From NCBI GenBank assembly GCA_021107495.1, contig JAIOSR010000544.1, positions 1-17,825 on the forward strand: 17,825 nt of DNA, read 5' to 3'. Source of the stretch: Desulfobacterales bacterium (GTDB taxonomy: Bacteria; Desulfobacterota; DSM-4660; Desulfatiglandales; Desulfatiglandaceae). Numbering within the stretch: the first letter of the stretch is position 1; every line of letters begins with the position of its first letter. The notes beneath the pieces were generated by a model, which was given only the letters and a program-made list of their open reading frames with translations, was not told the origin of the DNA and made no database searches. Both the position numbers and the translations under genes were made by a program. This document shows, one piece after another, positions 6,722 through 13,766 of the stretch.

Positions 6722-8800
6722 CTATTTCTGATGCAGGATTTCCTCGGGAACGAGTCCCTTTAAATGGAGAAATTCGTCCTTCATGTGGGGTATCTGCATG
6801 GACTCCATAAATTCTTGCTCAAAGTCTTTTTCAACCGTCAGCTCTATGTACTCCACATTACGTGAGATCCAGTTGGCCTCAGCGCGCATGTCGCGGTCTA
6901 AGAGGACCACTCGTGCACCGTCGCCTGCCGCATTGCCCACGGACATGACATTCTCTAAATCGCAATCCGGGAAAAGACCCATGATCAGGGCTTTATCCTT
7001 GGCCACATGGGTGCCGAAGGCCCCGGCAATCTTTATTGTGTCCACCTTATCTATGCCCATGCGCCTCATCATGAGCTTACACCCTGTGTAAAGGGCCCCT
7101 TTACCTAACTGAATCTGTCGAACATCCTTCTGGGTAATTACCACGTCCTTACCGATGGATGTCTCGTTTGCCCAGGCAATGATAAACTCTTTTTGCCTCG
7201 GATTATCCGGATTCTTGCGGAAACGATTTGATTTCTGGTCCTTGGAGAACCTGCCGCTCTTGGTGACGACTCCCGAGAGGTAGAGTTCCGCCAGAACATC
7301 AAGTATACCTGAACCGCAGATCCCCTTGGTCTTCATCTCCTCGGGCTTGGAGAACTTCAGCCACGCGTCGCGGCCAATTACCTTGTAGTCCACATCGTGG
7401 GTCTCGGGGTCTATCTTGATACGCTCTATTGCGCCCGGCGCCGCCCTCATGCCAAAGGCCATCTGGGCGCCTTCTAAGGCGGGGCCGGTGGCGCAGGATG
7501 AGGAAATGAGCTTGTCCTTGTTGCCTAAAACCAGTTCGCCGTTGGTCCCGATGTCGATAATAAGCTGGAGTTCTTTACTCATGTGGGGTTTTTCAGTGAC
7601 AAGCACACACACATTGTCCGCACCCACAAAGCCTGCCTCATTGGGCATGATGAATATATTGGAAGACCTGTTGATATTGATGCCCAGATCCCTGGCCCTG
7701 ATATCCAGACTTCGATGCACGACCGGGGGAAATGGCGCCAGACCTACATACTGGGGATCTAGTTTTAGCAGTATGTGGTGCATTGCAGTGTTGCCGCCCA
7801 ATGTCAGATCCACTATGTCTGAGGTCGCCAGGCGTAGATAGGTCTTACCCTCTTCAGGGTCCTCCACCATAACCGGCTGGCCGTTTTCATCCTTGACTAC
7901 CTTTCCGTTTTCATCTTTTTTCTTTTTCTTGGGTGGATGGGTACCATCGCATGCCTTTTTTATTAGACCGTTAAGACCCTCTATAAGATCGTCACTCATC
8001 CGCTCCAGACCGCCGGGGTTCTGCATATGGTAAGTAATGCGCGCCATCACGTCTTCGCCGTACTTGCACTGCGGGTTCATCATGGAAACCGTGTCTAAAA
8101 CCTTCATGGTGACCATATCACAAAAATATGCGGCTACAGTTGTTGTGCCCACATCAATGGCAATACCGTAATAGTCTTCAACCTTGCCGGGCCATACCTT
8201 GATGATTTCCCTTTCCATCCAAACTGCCGCGGTCACGGTCCATTCGCCCTTGCGGATGACGTTGGCAAGGTCCCTGAGGGTGAACCAGTCAATGTCCAGG
8301 TCTTTTAAACCGTGCTCCTTTTCCAGGGCCTGTGTCATGCGCTCAAAGTCGCCTAATGGATCTTCAAAAGTGGGCGGGATAAGGGTCACGGTGTAGACCC
8401 TAACCGCCGGGTTCCACTTGATCTCGATATCACGGGCGGCCTTGCTTACAACCTGTTTGCCTGCCCGGGACTCCTCAGGCACAAAGATAAGGAGATCACC
8501 CGTGATCTCAGCCGCACAAGCTAAACGGTAGCCGGTCTCTTTCTGATCGGAAGTAATAAACTTGTCTTCTTCCTCCTGCCAGGGACCCACATGGTCCCTG
8601 CTTGAGACAACCCCGAATTTTTCAAAGGAACCTTCTTCGATCCGCACCTTGCACTTGCCGCAGACCTTTTTTTCACCGCACAGGGTCTCTATATCAACGC
8701 CGATTCGGCGTGATGCCTCTATTATATTTATACCTTTTTCAACTTCTCCTCTTCTCCCGGATGGCTGGAAAATAACCTTGGCTGTTCCATTCTCGCTCAT
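6722..8800 (-). CDS. Reductive activator of corrinoid proteins (RACo/RamA-like, 2Fe-2S plus ASKHA ATPase)
   Basis: A 692-aa ATP-dependent activator that returns oxidised Co(II) corrinoid proteins to active Co(I). The N-terminal plant-type ferredoxin domain has C41-x5-C47-x2-C50 and C95 for a [2Fe-2S] cluster. A linker and middle domain follow. The ASKHA ATPase part shows the phosphate-1 motif AIDVGTTTVAAY (214-225), LTLGGNTAMHH (332-342), the phosphate-2 motif IIDIGTNGEL (414-423), GICGSGILD (493-501) and IAGAFGTH (591-598). The family (RACo of Carboxydothermus, DUF4445-type) is about 630 aa. Much of the excess here is a charged insertion near 288-319 containing a lysine run and a tandem KDENG repeat. 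A good Shine-Dalgarno (GAGGA, 8810-8814) supports the start. Likely clients are the AcsCD protein or the MtbC-like protein encoded upstream; which one is not decided by the sequence. Confidence 0.9.
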   Translation of the reverse strand: MSENGTAKVIFQPSGRRGEVEKGINIIEASRRIGVDIETLCGEKKVCGKCKVRIEEGSFEKFGVVSSRDHVGPWQEEEDKFITSDQKETGYRLACAAEITGDLLIFVPEESRAGKQVVSKAARDIEIKWNPAVRVYTVTLIPPTFEDPLGDFERMTQALEKEHGLKDLDIDWFTLRDLANVIRKGEWTVTAAVWMEREIIKVWPGKVEDYYGIAIDVGTTTVAAYFCDMVTMKVLDTVSMMNPQCKYGEDVMARITYHMQNPGGLERMSDDLIEGLNGLIKKACDGTHPPKKKKKDENGKVVKDENGQPVMVEDPEEGKTYLRLATSDIVDLTLGGNTAMHHILLKLDPQYVGLAPFPPVVHRSLDIRARDLGININRSSNIFIMPNEAGFVGADNVCVLVTEKPHMSKELQLIIDIGTNGELVLGNKDKLISSSCATGPALEGAQMAFGMRAAPGAIERIKIDPETHDVDYKVIGRDAWLKFSKPEEMKTKGICGSGILDVLAELYLSGVVTKSGRFSKDQKSNRFRKNPDNPRQKEFIIAWANETSIGKDVVITQKDVRQIQLGKGALYTGCKLMMRRMGIDKVDTIKIAGAFGTHVAKDKALIMGLFPDCDLENVMSVGNAAGDGARVVLLDRDMRAEANWISRNVEYIELTVEKDFEQEFMESMQIPHMKDEFLHLKGLVPEEILHQK

Positions 8801-8985
8801 TAAACATACTCCTCAATATCAGGTGGGTTTAGTGCCTCAACATTATCTTCTCAATAAATCGGGTTCTCAACCATGAAGATAGCTGTACCCGAATTTTTTT
8901 AGAAATTACCCTCAACAAACCTTTCAACTGCAATATCAATTATTTATGAATGCCTTAAACATAGCTTCGGGTTTTTATGGGTCCA

Positions 8986-9013
8986 GCAATCTTCAATAGA
9001 CAATCTTCAATCC
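8986..9013. repeat. TCAATCN heptamer tract after the MtbC-like gene (4 units)
   Basis: Four consecutive 7-nt units: gcaatct, tcaatag, acaatct and tcaatcc. The tract ends 3 bases from the stop codon of the MtbC-like gene (complement of 9017-9019). It lies in the 216-bp gap before the RACo gene, which holds no other gene. The same unit follows two other genes of the array (9814-9834 and 13767-13801). Confidence 0.7.
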
Positions 9014-9016
9014 ATA

Positions 9017-9700
9017 TCACTTGGCCTGCATTTCCCTCAAACGGCCGATCATCTTAATGGCCTCCTGTACCGCATTGCCTGCGCTTTCGGCATAGCCGTC
9101 CGCACCGAACAGATCGGCCGTATCACTGGTTACAGGTGCTCCGCCCAACATGATGGCAACGTTGGGATTTTTCTCCTTTATCATCTTGATGACCTTTTCC
9201 ATGCCCATCATGGTGGTGGTCATCATGGCAGACAGGGCGACGATTTCGGAGTCCGTATTGAGCTGCTCTTCCACAAATTTTTCAAGGGGGACGTCACGGC
9301 CCAGGTCATGAACCGTAAAACCGGCTACATCGAACATCATCTTGATAATATTTTTCCCGATATCGTGCACGTCTCCCTGGACCGTCCCGATAACAACCTG
9401 GCCCTTGGGTTTATCGCCGAGATCCTCCATTTTGATATGTGGCCTCAGGATATCCAGCCCCACATAAAGCGCATCTGCGGCCATGAGCAGTTCAGGAACG
9501 AAGTACTCATGCTGGTCATAAAGTTCTCCAACCTCCTGCATACCGGCGGCCAGTCCGTTCATGACCGCGTCATAGACGTTTAGTCCCTCGTCAAGCACCC
9601 TTTGTGCGGCCTCTTTAACCTGATCCTCTTCAAATTCCACCACTCCTTCATGAAGCTGCTTTAACAGCTCTTCCCTCAATTCTTCTTTTCCCATGATCAT
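9017..9700 (-). CDS. Methyltransferase corrinoid protein (MtbC/MttC/MtaC family)
   Basis: A 227-aa cobalamin-binding protein that carries a methyl group on its corrinoid cobalt between two methyltransferases. Residues about 5-95 form the four-helix cap domain typical of methyltransferase cognate corrinoid proteins. The Rossmann-like B12 domain follows, with the base-off/His-on motif D110-V-H112-D-I-G115, a serine at 157 (ALSAMM) and the GG of LGGAPV (186-187). Two start codons are possible. The ATG at 9700 is only 3 nt from the ribosome site AAAGGGGG (9704-9711). The ATG at 9694 has 9-nt spacing and may be the true one, giving 225 aa. It follows the MtaA-like gene by 133 bp, so the two form a natural pair. 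No MtxB-type substrate methyltransferase is nearby, so the methyl donor or acceptor is unknown. Confidence 0.9.
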   Translation of the reverse strand: MIMGKEELREELLKQLHEGVVEFEEDQVKEAAQRVLDEGLNVYDAVMNGLAAGMQEVGELYDQHEYFVPELLMAADALYVGLDILRPHIKMEDLGDKPKGQVVIGTVQGDVHDIGKNIIKMMFDVAGFTVHDLGRDVPLEKFVEEQLNTDSEIVALSAMMTTTMMGMEKVIKMIKEKNPNVAIMLGGAPVTSDTADLFGADGYAESAGNAVQEAIKMIGRLREMQAK

Positions 9701-9813
9701 GTTCCCCCTTTGATTGCCTGCAAGAAATAATCTTGATCCTCTATCGTTTTATCTCTTTGGTTTTGTAACCTTTTTCCACGATGTATCGGGATTTCCACTC
9801 GTTTCAGCAATCG

Positions 9814-9834
9814 TCAATCTTCAATATTCAATCT
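9814..9834. repeat. TCAATCN heptamer tract after the MtaA-like gene (3 units)
   Basis: Three exact 7-nt steps: tcaatct, tcaatat and tcaatct, preceded by a diverged cagcaatcg. The last base overlaps the complement of the TAA stop codon of the MtaA-like gene (9834-9836), so the repeat begins at the end of the coding region. It sits in the 133-bp gap before the MtbC-like gene. Confidence 0.7.
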
Positions 9835-10880
9835 TAGAGTCTTCCAACTGCCGGTGTGGAAACACGTCCGAATTCCTTTATGGCATTGTTTATGGCCTGC
9901 ATGTTTTCCGATTTGACATCAGGCCAGATATCACATCCGGGCCATACCGCATCCACGCCGGAATCAATACACTTCTTGATTGCCTCTTGGATCTCTTCAC
10001 CCGAGGCCTTACTTGGCAGGTTGAAACCATCATAATCGCCGAACAGAAGGATATCGTTACCGATTTTGCTGCGGCTTTCAGACAGTGTGTTTTTATGATC
10101 TACGCTGATAACTTCGGCCCCACAATCATTCATGAGTTCAATGATGAGGTCTGTTGAGCCACAAATGTGGAGAATCTTGGGCGAATCCCATGCCTCAAAT
10201 ATCTTTCGCAATCTGGGCTGGATCAGTTTTTTGAACATTTTGGGGCTGATGAGGTCCGCTCCGGTTCCCATTTCCCTCAAACTCACGAAATCCGCACCGA
10301 TCTCCCGGTAGTGGCGGCCCAGGTCAATAGTCAGATCAACTATTTTGTCCAGAAGGGCTTCCACCTTTGCCTTCTCCTTGTATGCCATTTTCATCAGCAC
10401 GTCCAGTTCCACCAATTGGCCTGCAAGGGTGAATGGTCCCAGAATCCAGGTGCCTATGGCATGGGTTGTGCCGATCTTTTCCTTTAAGAGTTTTATGGCT
10501 CCATCCACGACCGGCATTCTTGCCCTTTCAAGATAATCCTCCGGTATGACGACCTCGTCGGGTGAAGGCCATTTTTTGGGAATGGTCGGAAAAAGAATAC
10601 CTTCAGCGTTCTCATAGATACTAACTCCCAGACCGAAGGCCTCCGGGATAGTGCACATATCATAGGGCACGACAGCCGCGTCAAAGTCAAACATTTCCAT
10701 TGATTTTATAGCGGATTCGGCCATGTTTTCCGCTGTAAGATGTATCTGCGGGAAGGGAATCCCAACAGAATCAATGGCCGGTACGGTTACCATCCCCTGC
10801 CCGCTGAAACAGGGCATGGTATCCACAGGCTCCCTTGCAAATAGTTTGAGAACCCTTTCTCTTGATGTCATATCGGTCAT
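9834..10880 (-). CDS. MtaA/CmuA-type methyltransferase (uroporphyrinogen decarboxylase family)
   Basis: A 348-aa TIM-barrel protein of the UroD family, of the group that moves methyl groups to or from corrinoid proteins using zinc. Candidate zinc ligands are H238-x-C240 (in LHICGST) and C316 (in WPGCDIW). This His-x-Cys plus distant Cys pattern is the one known from MtaA and MtbA and is absent from true haem-pathway UroD. Family members use coenzyme M or tetrahydrofolate as acceptor; in a bacterium with AcsE, a folate or corrinoid-protein partner is more likely, but this is inference. The frame is open upstream to 11021, overlapping the preceding gene. I chose the ATG at 10880 because AAAGGAG (10887-10893) lies 6 nt upstream and homology starts with MTSRERVLKLF. 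It begins 41 bp after the HoxU-like stop and is followed by a cognate corrinoid protein gene. Confidence 0.85.
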   Translation of the reverse strand: MTDMTSRERVLKLFAREPVDTMPCFSGQGMVTVPAIDSVGIPFPQIHLTAENMAESAIKSMEMFDFDAAVVPYDMCTIPEAFGLGVSIYENAEGILFPTIPKKWPSPDEVVIPEDYLERARMPVVDGAIKLLKEKIGTTHAIGTWILGPFTLAGQLVELDVLMKMAYKEKAKVEALLDKIVDLTIDLGRHYREIGADFVSLREMGTGADLISPKMFKKLIQPRLRKIFEAWDSPKILHICGSTDLIIELMNDCGAEVISVDHKNTLSESRSKIGNDILLFGDYDGFNLPSKASGEEIQEAIKKCIDSGVDAVWPGCDIWPDVKSENMQAINNAIKEFGRVSTPAVGRL

Positions 10881-10886
10881 AAGTTT

Positions 10887-10893
10887 CTCCTTT
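10887..10893 (-). promoter_or_regulatory. Ribosome binding site that sets the MtaA-like start
   Basis: Read on the - strand this is AAAGGAG, 6 nt before the ATG at 10880. It supports the short form of the gene over in-frame starts further upstream, which would overlap the HoxU-like coding region. Confidence 0.7.
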
Positions 10894-10921
10894 CCGGTTC
10901 TGGTTATTATTGTTCCTTCTC

Positions 10922-11605
10922 TTAGCCGCCTTCGGCGAGAGTTGCATTGGATTCCGAAGAAGTTGGTGTTTGCAGCCCGGCGGTCGGGCAAATGGCGACG
11001 CATTGCCCGCAAGACGGACATTTTTCTTCTATCAAGGTGATATCGGAGGACATGGTCAGTCTTGTTTCATATCCCCTGAAGGCGAAATCGATTAATGGTT
11101 CTCCATTTTTTTGAGCGCATACGTGGACACATTTTCCGCAGAGGACACAGGTATTGGGATCATAGGTAACATAGGGGTTCGTGGTGTCCGGAGGAAGCAG
11201 GTCCGTTGGGAGGTCCCTGAAGTCTTCGGGTGTCTTCAGCTTGACTTTAACCTTTGGTGCGAGTTTTTGAAGTTCGCACTTTTTATTCTTCGGACAATTA
11301 CGGCAGTCGAGATTATGGTAGGCAATGAGCAATTTGAATGCAGTGCGCCGAAGCCTTTCGACTTCAGGGGTTTGTGTATGAACTACCATCCCGTTTGTAA
11401 CCGGTTGTGTACAGGCGGTTACAGGACCTCTTCCTTCCACCTCAACATAACAGAGGCGGCACCCTCCAAAGGGAAGATCCGCCTCGGGAAGGTAGCATAG
11501 ATTCGGGATATAGATGCCGGCATCCAACGCTGCCGAAAGAATCTTCGTCCCCTTTTCTGCCTCAACCTGAGTATCGTTAATTGTCAGTTTAATAAGTTCC
11601 GTCAT
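10922..11605 (-). CDS. HoxU / NuoG-N-terminal-like iron-sulfur subunit
   Basis: A 227-aa electron-transfer subunit with four predicted Fe-S sites. C37, C49, C52 and C65 would hold a [2Fe-2S] cluster. H97, C101, C104 and C110 give the His-ligated [4Fe-4S] of the NuoG type. C153-x2-C-x2-C-x3-C163 and C196-x2-C-x2-C-x3-C206 are two ferredoxin-type [4Fe-4S] motifs. This is the domain order of HoxU and of the N-terminal third of NuoG, HydA hydrogenase and FdhA-type formate dehydrogenases. It ends after the last cluster, with no H-cluster or molybdopterin domain attached. The start codon overlaps the NuoF-like stop (ATGA, 4 bp), so the two are coupled. It should pass electrons between the flavin subunit and a partner that is not encoded in the window. 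Family call is firm, partner unknown. Confidence 0.88.
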   Translation of the reverse strand: MTELIKLTINDTQVEAEKGTKILSAALDAGIYIPNLCYLPEADLPFGGCRLCYVEVEGRGPVTACTQPVTNGMVVHTQTPEVERLRRTAFKLLIAYHNLDCRNCPKNKKCELQKLAPKVKVKLKTPEDFRDLPTDLLPPDTTNPYVTYDPNTCVLCGKCVHVCAQKNGEPLIDFAFRGYETRLTMSSDITLIEEKCPSCGQCVAICPTAGLQTPTSSESNATLAEGG

Positions 11606-13494
11606 TTCTCAACCTGATCCGGCACCTTACTGATGGGCGAAAGTTTTATTACCGCGTTATATTCCGGTGGGCACACTTCCAGACAGTTTCCACACTTTAT
11701 GCATTTGGTCTGGTCAACCACCTTGTAGCGTTTGGCATGCTGGGTTATGGCCTCCGATGGGCAGACCACCACACAGTGTTCACAGCCCCGGTAGCATTTT
11801 TCCGGGTCAATATAGTAGGCGATAAGGTCCCGGCAAATCAGGGCCGGGCAGCGTTTTTCCAGTATGTGCGCCTCATACTCTTCCCGAAAATAGCGGATGG
11901 TAGTCATTACGGGGTTTGGAGCGGATTTTCCAAGACCGCATAAAGAGCCTGTCTTGATATCTTCACCCAGGGTGATTAACTGTTCAATATCTTCCGGTTG
12001 ACCATGTCCCTTTACTATGTCTTCGAGGATGCTGAGCATCTGTTTGGTCCCAAGGCGGCACATCACACATTTACCACAAGACTCCTTTACGGTGAAATCG
12101 AGAAAAAAGCGGGCCGCATCGACCATGCAGTTTTCTTCATCCATGACAATCATGCCGCCGGAGCCCATCATGGCCCCCGCCTCCTTCAGGGAGTCAAAGT
12201 CAATGGGAGTATCTAAAAACTGCTCGGGCAGACAACCTCCGGAAGGCCCGCCTGTTTGTACGCCTTTGAAATGCTTTCCCCCTTTTACACCACCACCGAT
12301 TTCGGTTATAACCGTATTCAGGGTCGTGCCCATGGGAACCTCAACGAGACCCACGTTTTCCACCTTGCCCGCCAAGGCAAAGACGGCAGTGCCTTTACTT
12401 GTCTCAGTCCCTATGCCTGCAAAATACTCGCTTCCCTGGTCAATGATCACGGGAATTGAGGCGAAAGTCTTCACATTATTGAGCTGGGTGGGTTTCTGCC
12501 AGAGCCCGGACTCTATGGATTGGGGCGGTCTGACCCGGGGGAAACCTCTTTTTCCTTCGATTGAATACATGAGCGCACTGGACTCACCGCAGATAAAGGC
12601 GCCCGCGCCCTGAAAGACTTCAATATCCAAACTGAAACCCGAATCTAAAATATTGTCGCCCAGAAGCCCCAGGCCTTTCGCATTTTCTATGGCCGTTTTG
12701 AGACGCTCCACGGCAAGAGGGTACTCCATGCGGGTATAGATGTAACCTTTATGAGAATTCAATGCATAGGCCAGAATGATCATGCCTTCTAAGACAGCTT
12801 GGGGATCACTCTCTAAGATTACCCGATCCATAAAGGCCCCCGGGTCTCCTTCATCGGCGTTACAGACCACGTATTTGGGTGTTCCCCGGGCCTTGAGACA
12901 CGACTCCAGTTTCTGTCCGGTGGGAAAGCCGGCCCCGCCCCGCCCCCTGAGGCCCGATTTCTTGACCTCCTCAACGATTTCGTCCGGCCTCATCTCAAGG
13001 GCCTTAGCGAGGGCGCTATAACCGCCCAAGGCGATGTAGTGTTGGATGTTTTCCGGATCAATAAAACCGCAGTTCCTCAAAAGGAGTCTTAATTCATGCT
13101 CGGACCGGGGCAATTCCGGGATATGGGGTGGGGTTCCGTCGCCCCCCTCGAGTGTCCCCAATGCAAATTCCATACAGGGGTCATCCTCTAAAAGATATCC
13201 TTCGACCAGACGCGGAACCATATCAGGGGTCACGTTGTTATAGCAGATACGGGGATAATCCGGTTTGCTTATGATTACCAGGGGTTCATAGTTGCAAAAA
13301 CCGACCGAACCCGTCCGGATGACCTTAGCTTCAACGTTTAGCCTTTCAAGTTCTTTTTCGAATTCTTCCACCACCTCCAGGGCTCCCGATGCCCTGTCAC
13401 TGGTGGCCGTGCCGATACGGATAACGGGGATGCCGTCCTGTTCCAGGGCTTCCCATTCTGCAATTGCTTTTTCTCCTATTTCATTGAACTTCAT
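11602..13494 (-). CDS. NuoF/HndC/HydB-like NAD(P)H-binding flavin iron-sulfur subunit
   Basis: A 630-aa subunit of the type found in bifurcating hydrogenases and NADH dehydrogenases. The N-terminal thioredoxin-like domain (about 20-110) normally carries a four-Cys [2Fe-2S] site, but here GTATSDRASGA lacks the first cysteines and GSVGFC keeps only C67. The core has the nucleotide loop GLRGRGGAGFPTG (181-193), NADEGDPGAFMDR (212-224) and the FMN-region GAGAFICGE (296-304). The NuoF [4Fe-4S] ligands are C473, C476, C479 and C519. A C-terminal two-cluster ferredoxin follows: C567-x3-C571-x2-C574-x3-C578 and C598-x2-C601-x2-C604-x3-C608. The first motif has one residue more than the usual CxxC. 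It sits 300 bp after the NuoE-like gene and overlaps the HoxU-like gene by 4 bp. The cofactor (NAD or NADP) is not predictable here. Confidence 0.9.
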   Translation of the reverse strand: MKFNEIGEKAIAEWEALEQDGIPVIRIGTATSDRASGALEVVEEFEKELERLNVEAKVIRTGSVGFCNYEPLVIISKPDYPRICYNNVTPDMVPRLVEGYLLEDDPCMEFALGTLEGGDGTPPHIPELPRSEHELRLLLRNCGFIDPENIQHYIALGGYSALAKALEMRPDEIVEEVKKSGLRGRGGAGFPTGQKLESCLKARGTPKYVVCNADEGDPGAFMDRVILESDPQAVLEGMIILAYALNSHKGYIYTRMEYPLAVERLKTAIENAKGLGLLGDNILDSGFSLDIEVFQGAGAFICGESSALMYSIEGKRGFPRVRPPQSIESGLWQKPTQLNNVKTFASIPVIIDQGSEYFAGIGTETSKGTAVFALAGKVENVGLVEVPMGTTLNTVITEIGGGVKGGKHFKGVQTGGPSGGCLPEQFLDTPIDFDSLKEAGAMMGSGGMIVMDEENCMVDAARFFLDFTVKESCGKCVMCRLGTKQMLSILEDIVKGHGQPEDIEQLITLGEDIKTGSLCGLGKSAPNPVMTTIRYFREEYEAHILEKRCPALICRDLIAYYIDPEKCYRGCEHCVVVCPSEAITQHAKRYKVVDQTKCIKCGNCLEVCPPEYNAVIKLSPISKVPDQVEK

Positions 13495-13594
13495 ATTTGT
13501 CTCTTAATTGTATAAAAAAACAGTCTTGTCCAAAATCGGTTCTGATTATGGACAGCGATTTACGATAAAAATCTTCTCAAAACATGCAACGAGT

Positions 13595-13682
13595 AAAATC
13601 CCCCTTTTTTAAAGGGGGATTTAGGGGAATTTTCAATTCATTGCATAAAATCCCCCCCGACCCCCCTTTATAAAGGGGGGCA
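13595..13682. repeat. AAATCCCCC/GGGGGATTT inverted-repeat element
   Basis: An 88-bp element of two palindromes. AAATCCCCC (13596-13604) faces GGGGGATTT (13614-13622) across TTTTTTAAA, and CCCCCCTTTA faces TAAAGGGGGG (13661-13680) as a perfect 20-bp palindrome. The element as a whole is also roughly symmetric, with AT-rich sequence in the middle. Such C5/G5 palindromes occur as dispersed intergenic repeats in many bacterial genomes and often give false short proteins containing PPLKKGD or LYKGG, as the - strand does here. It lies in the 300-bp gap between the NuoE-like and NuoF-like genes. It could form strong hairpins that lower expression of the downstream genes. Confidence 0.8.
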
Positions 13683-13735
13683 AGATTGCCTTTAACTTGT
13701 GCCATCGGCTTTTGGACATCAATGATAGAAAATAT

Positions 13736-13756
13736 TGGATTTTGGATTTTCAATTT
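13736..13756. repeat. Heptamer tandem repeat, TGGATTT type (3 units)
   Basis: Units tggattt, tggattt and tcaattt follow each other at 7-nt steps. The tract lies between the C5/G5 palindrome element and the TCAATCN tract at 13767, with a 10-nt offset that breaks the phase between the two. Confidence 0.6.
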
Positions 13757-13766
13757 CCATAAATCA

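Noticed and set aside
8860..8900. Terminator-like CGGGT...ACCCG hairpin followed by a T-run on the + strand
   Set aside because: No + strand gene ends there; on the - strand, where transcription runs, the T-run is on the wrong side, and the stem is only 5 bp around a 22-nt loop.
8801..9016. Cobalamin riboswitch upstream of the RACo-like gene
   Set aside because: Given the corrinoid context I looked for a B12-box-like GCCACTG element and paired helices on the - strand in this gap and in the other gaps of the array, and found none.
10881..11021. Upstream extension of the MtaA-like gene by 47 codons
   Set aside because: It would overlap the HoxU-like coding region, reads as Arg-rich non-homologous sequence, and has no Shine-Dalgarno, whereas the ATG at 10880 has a strong one.
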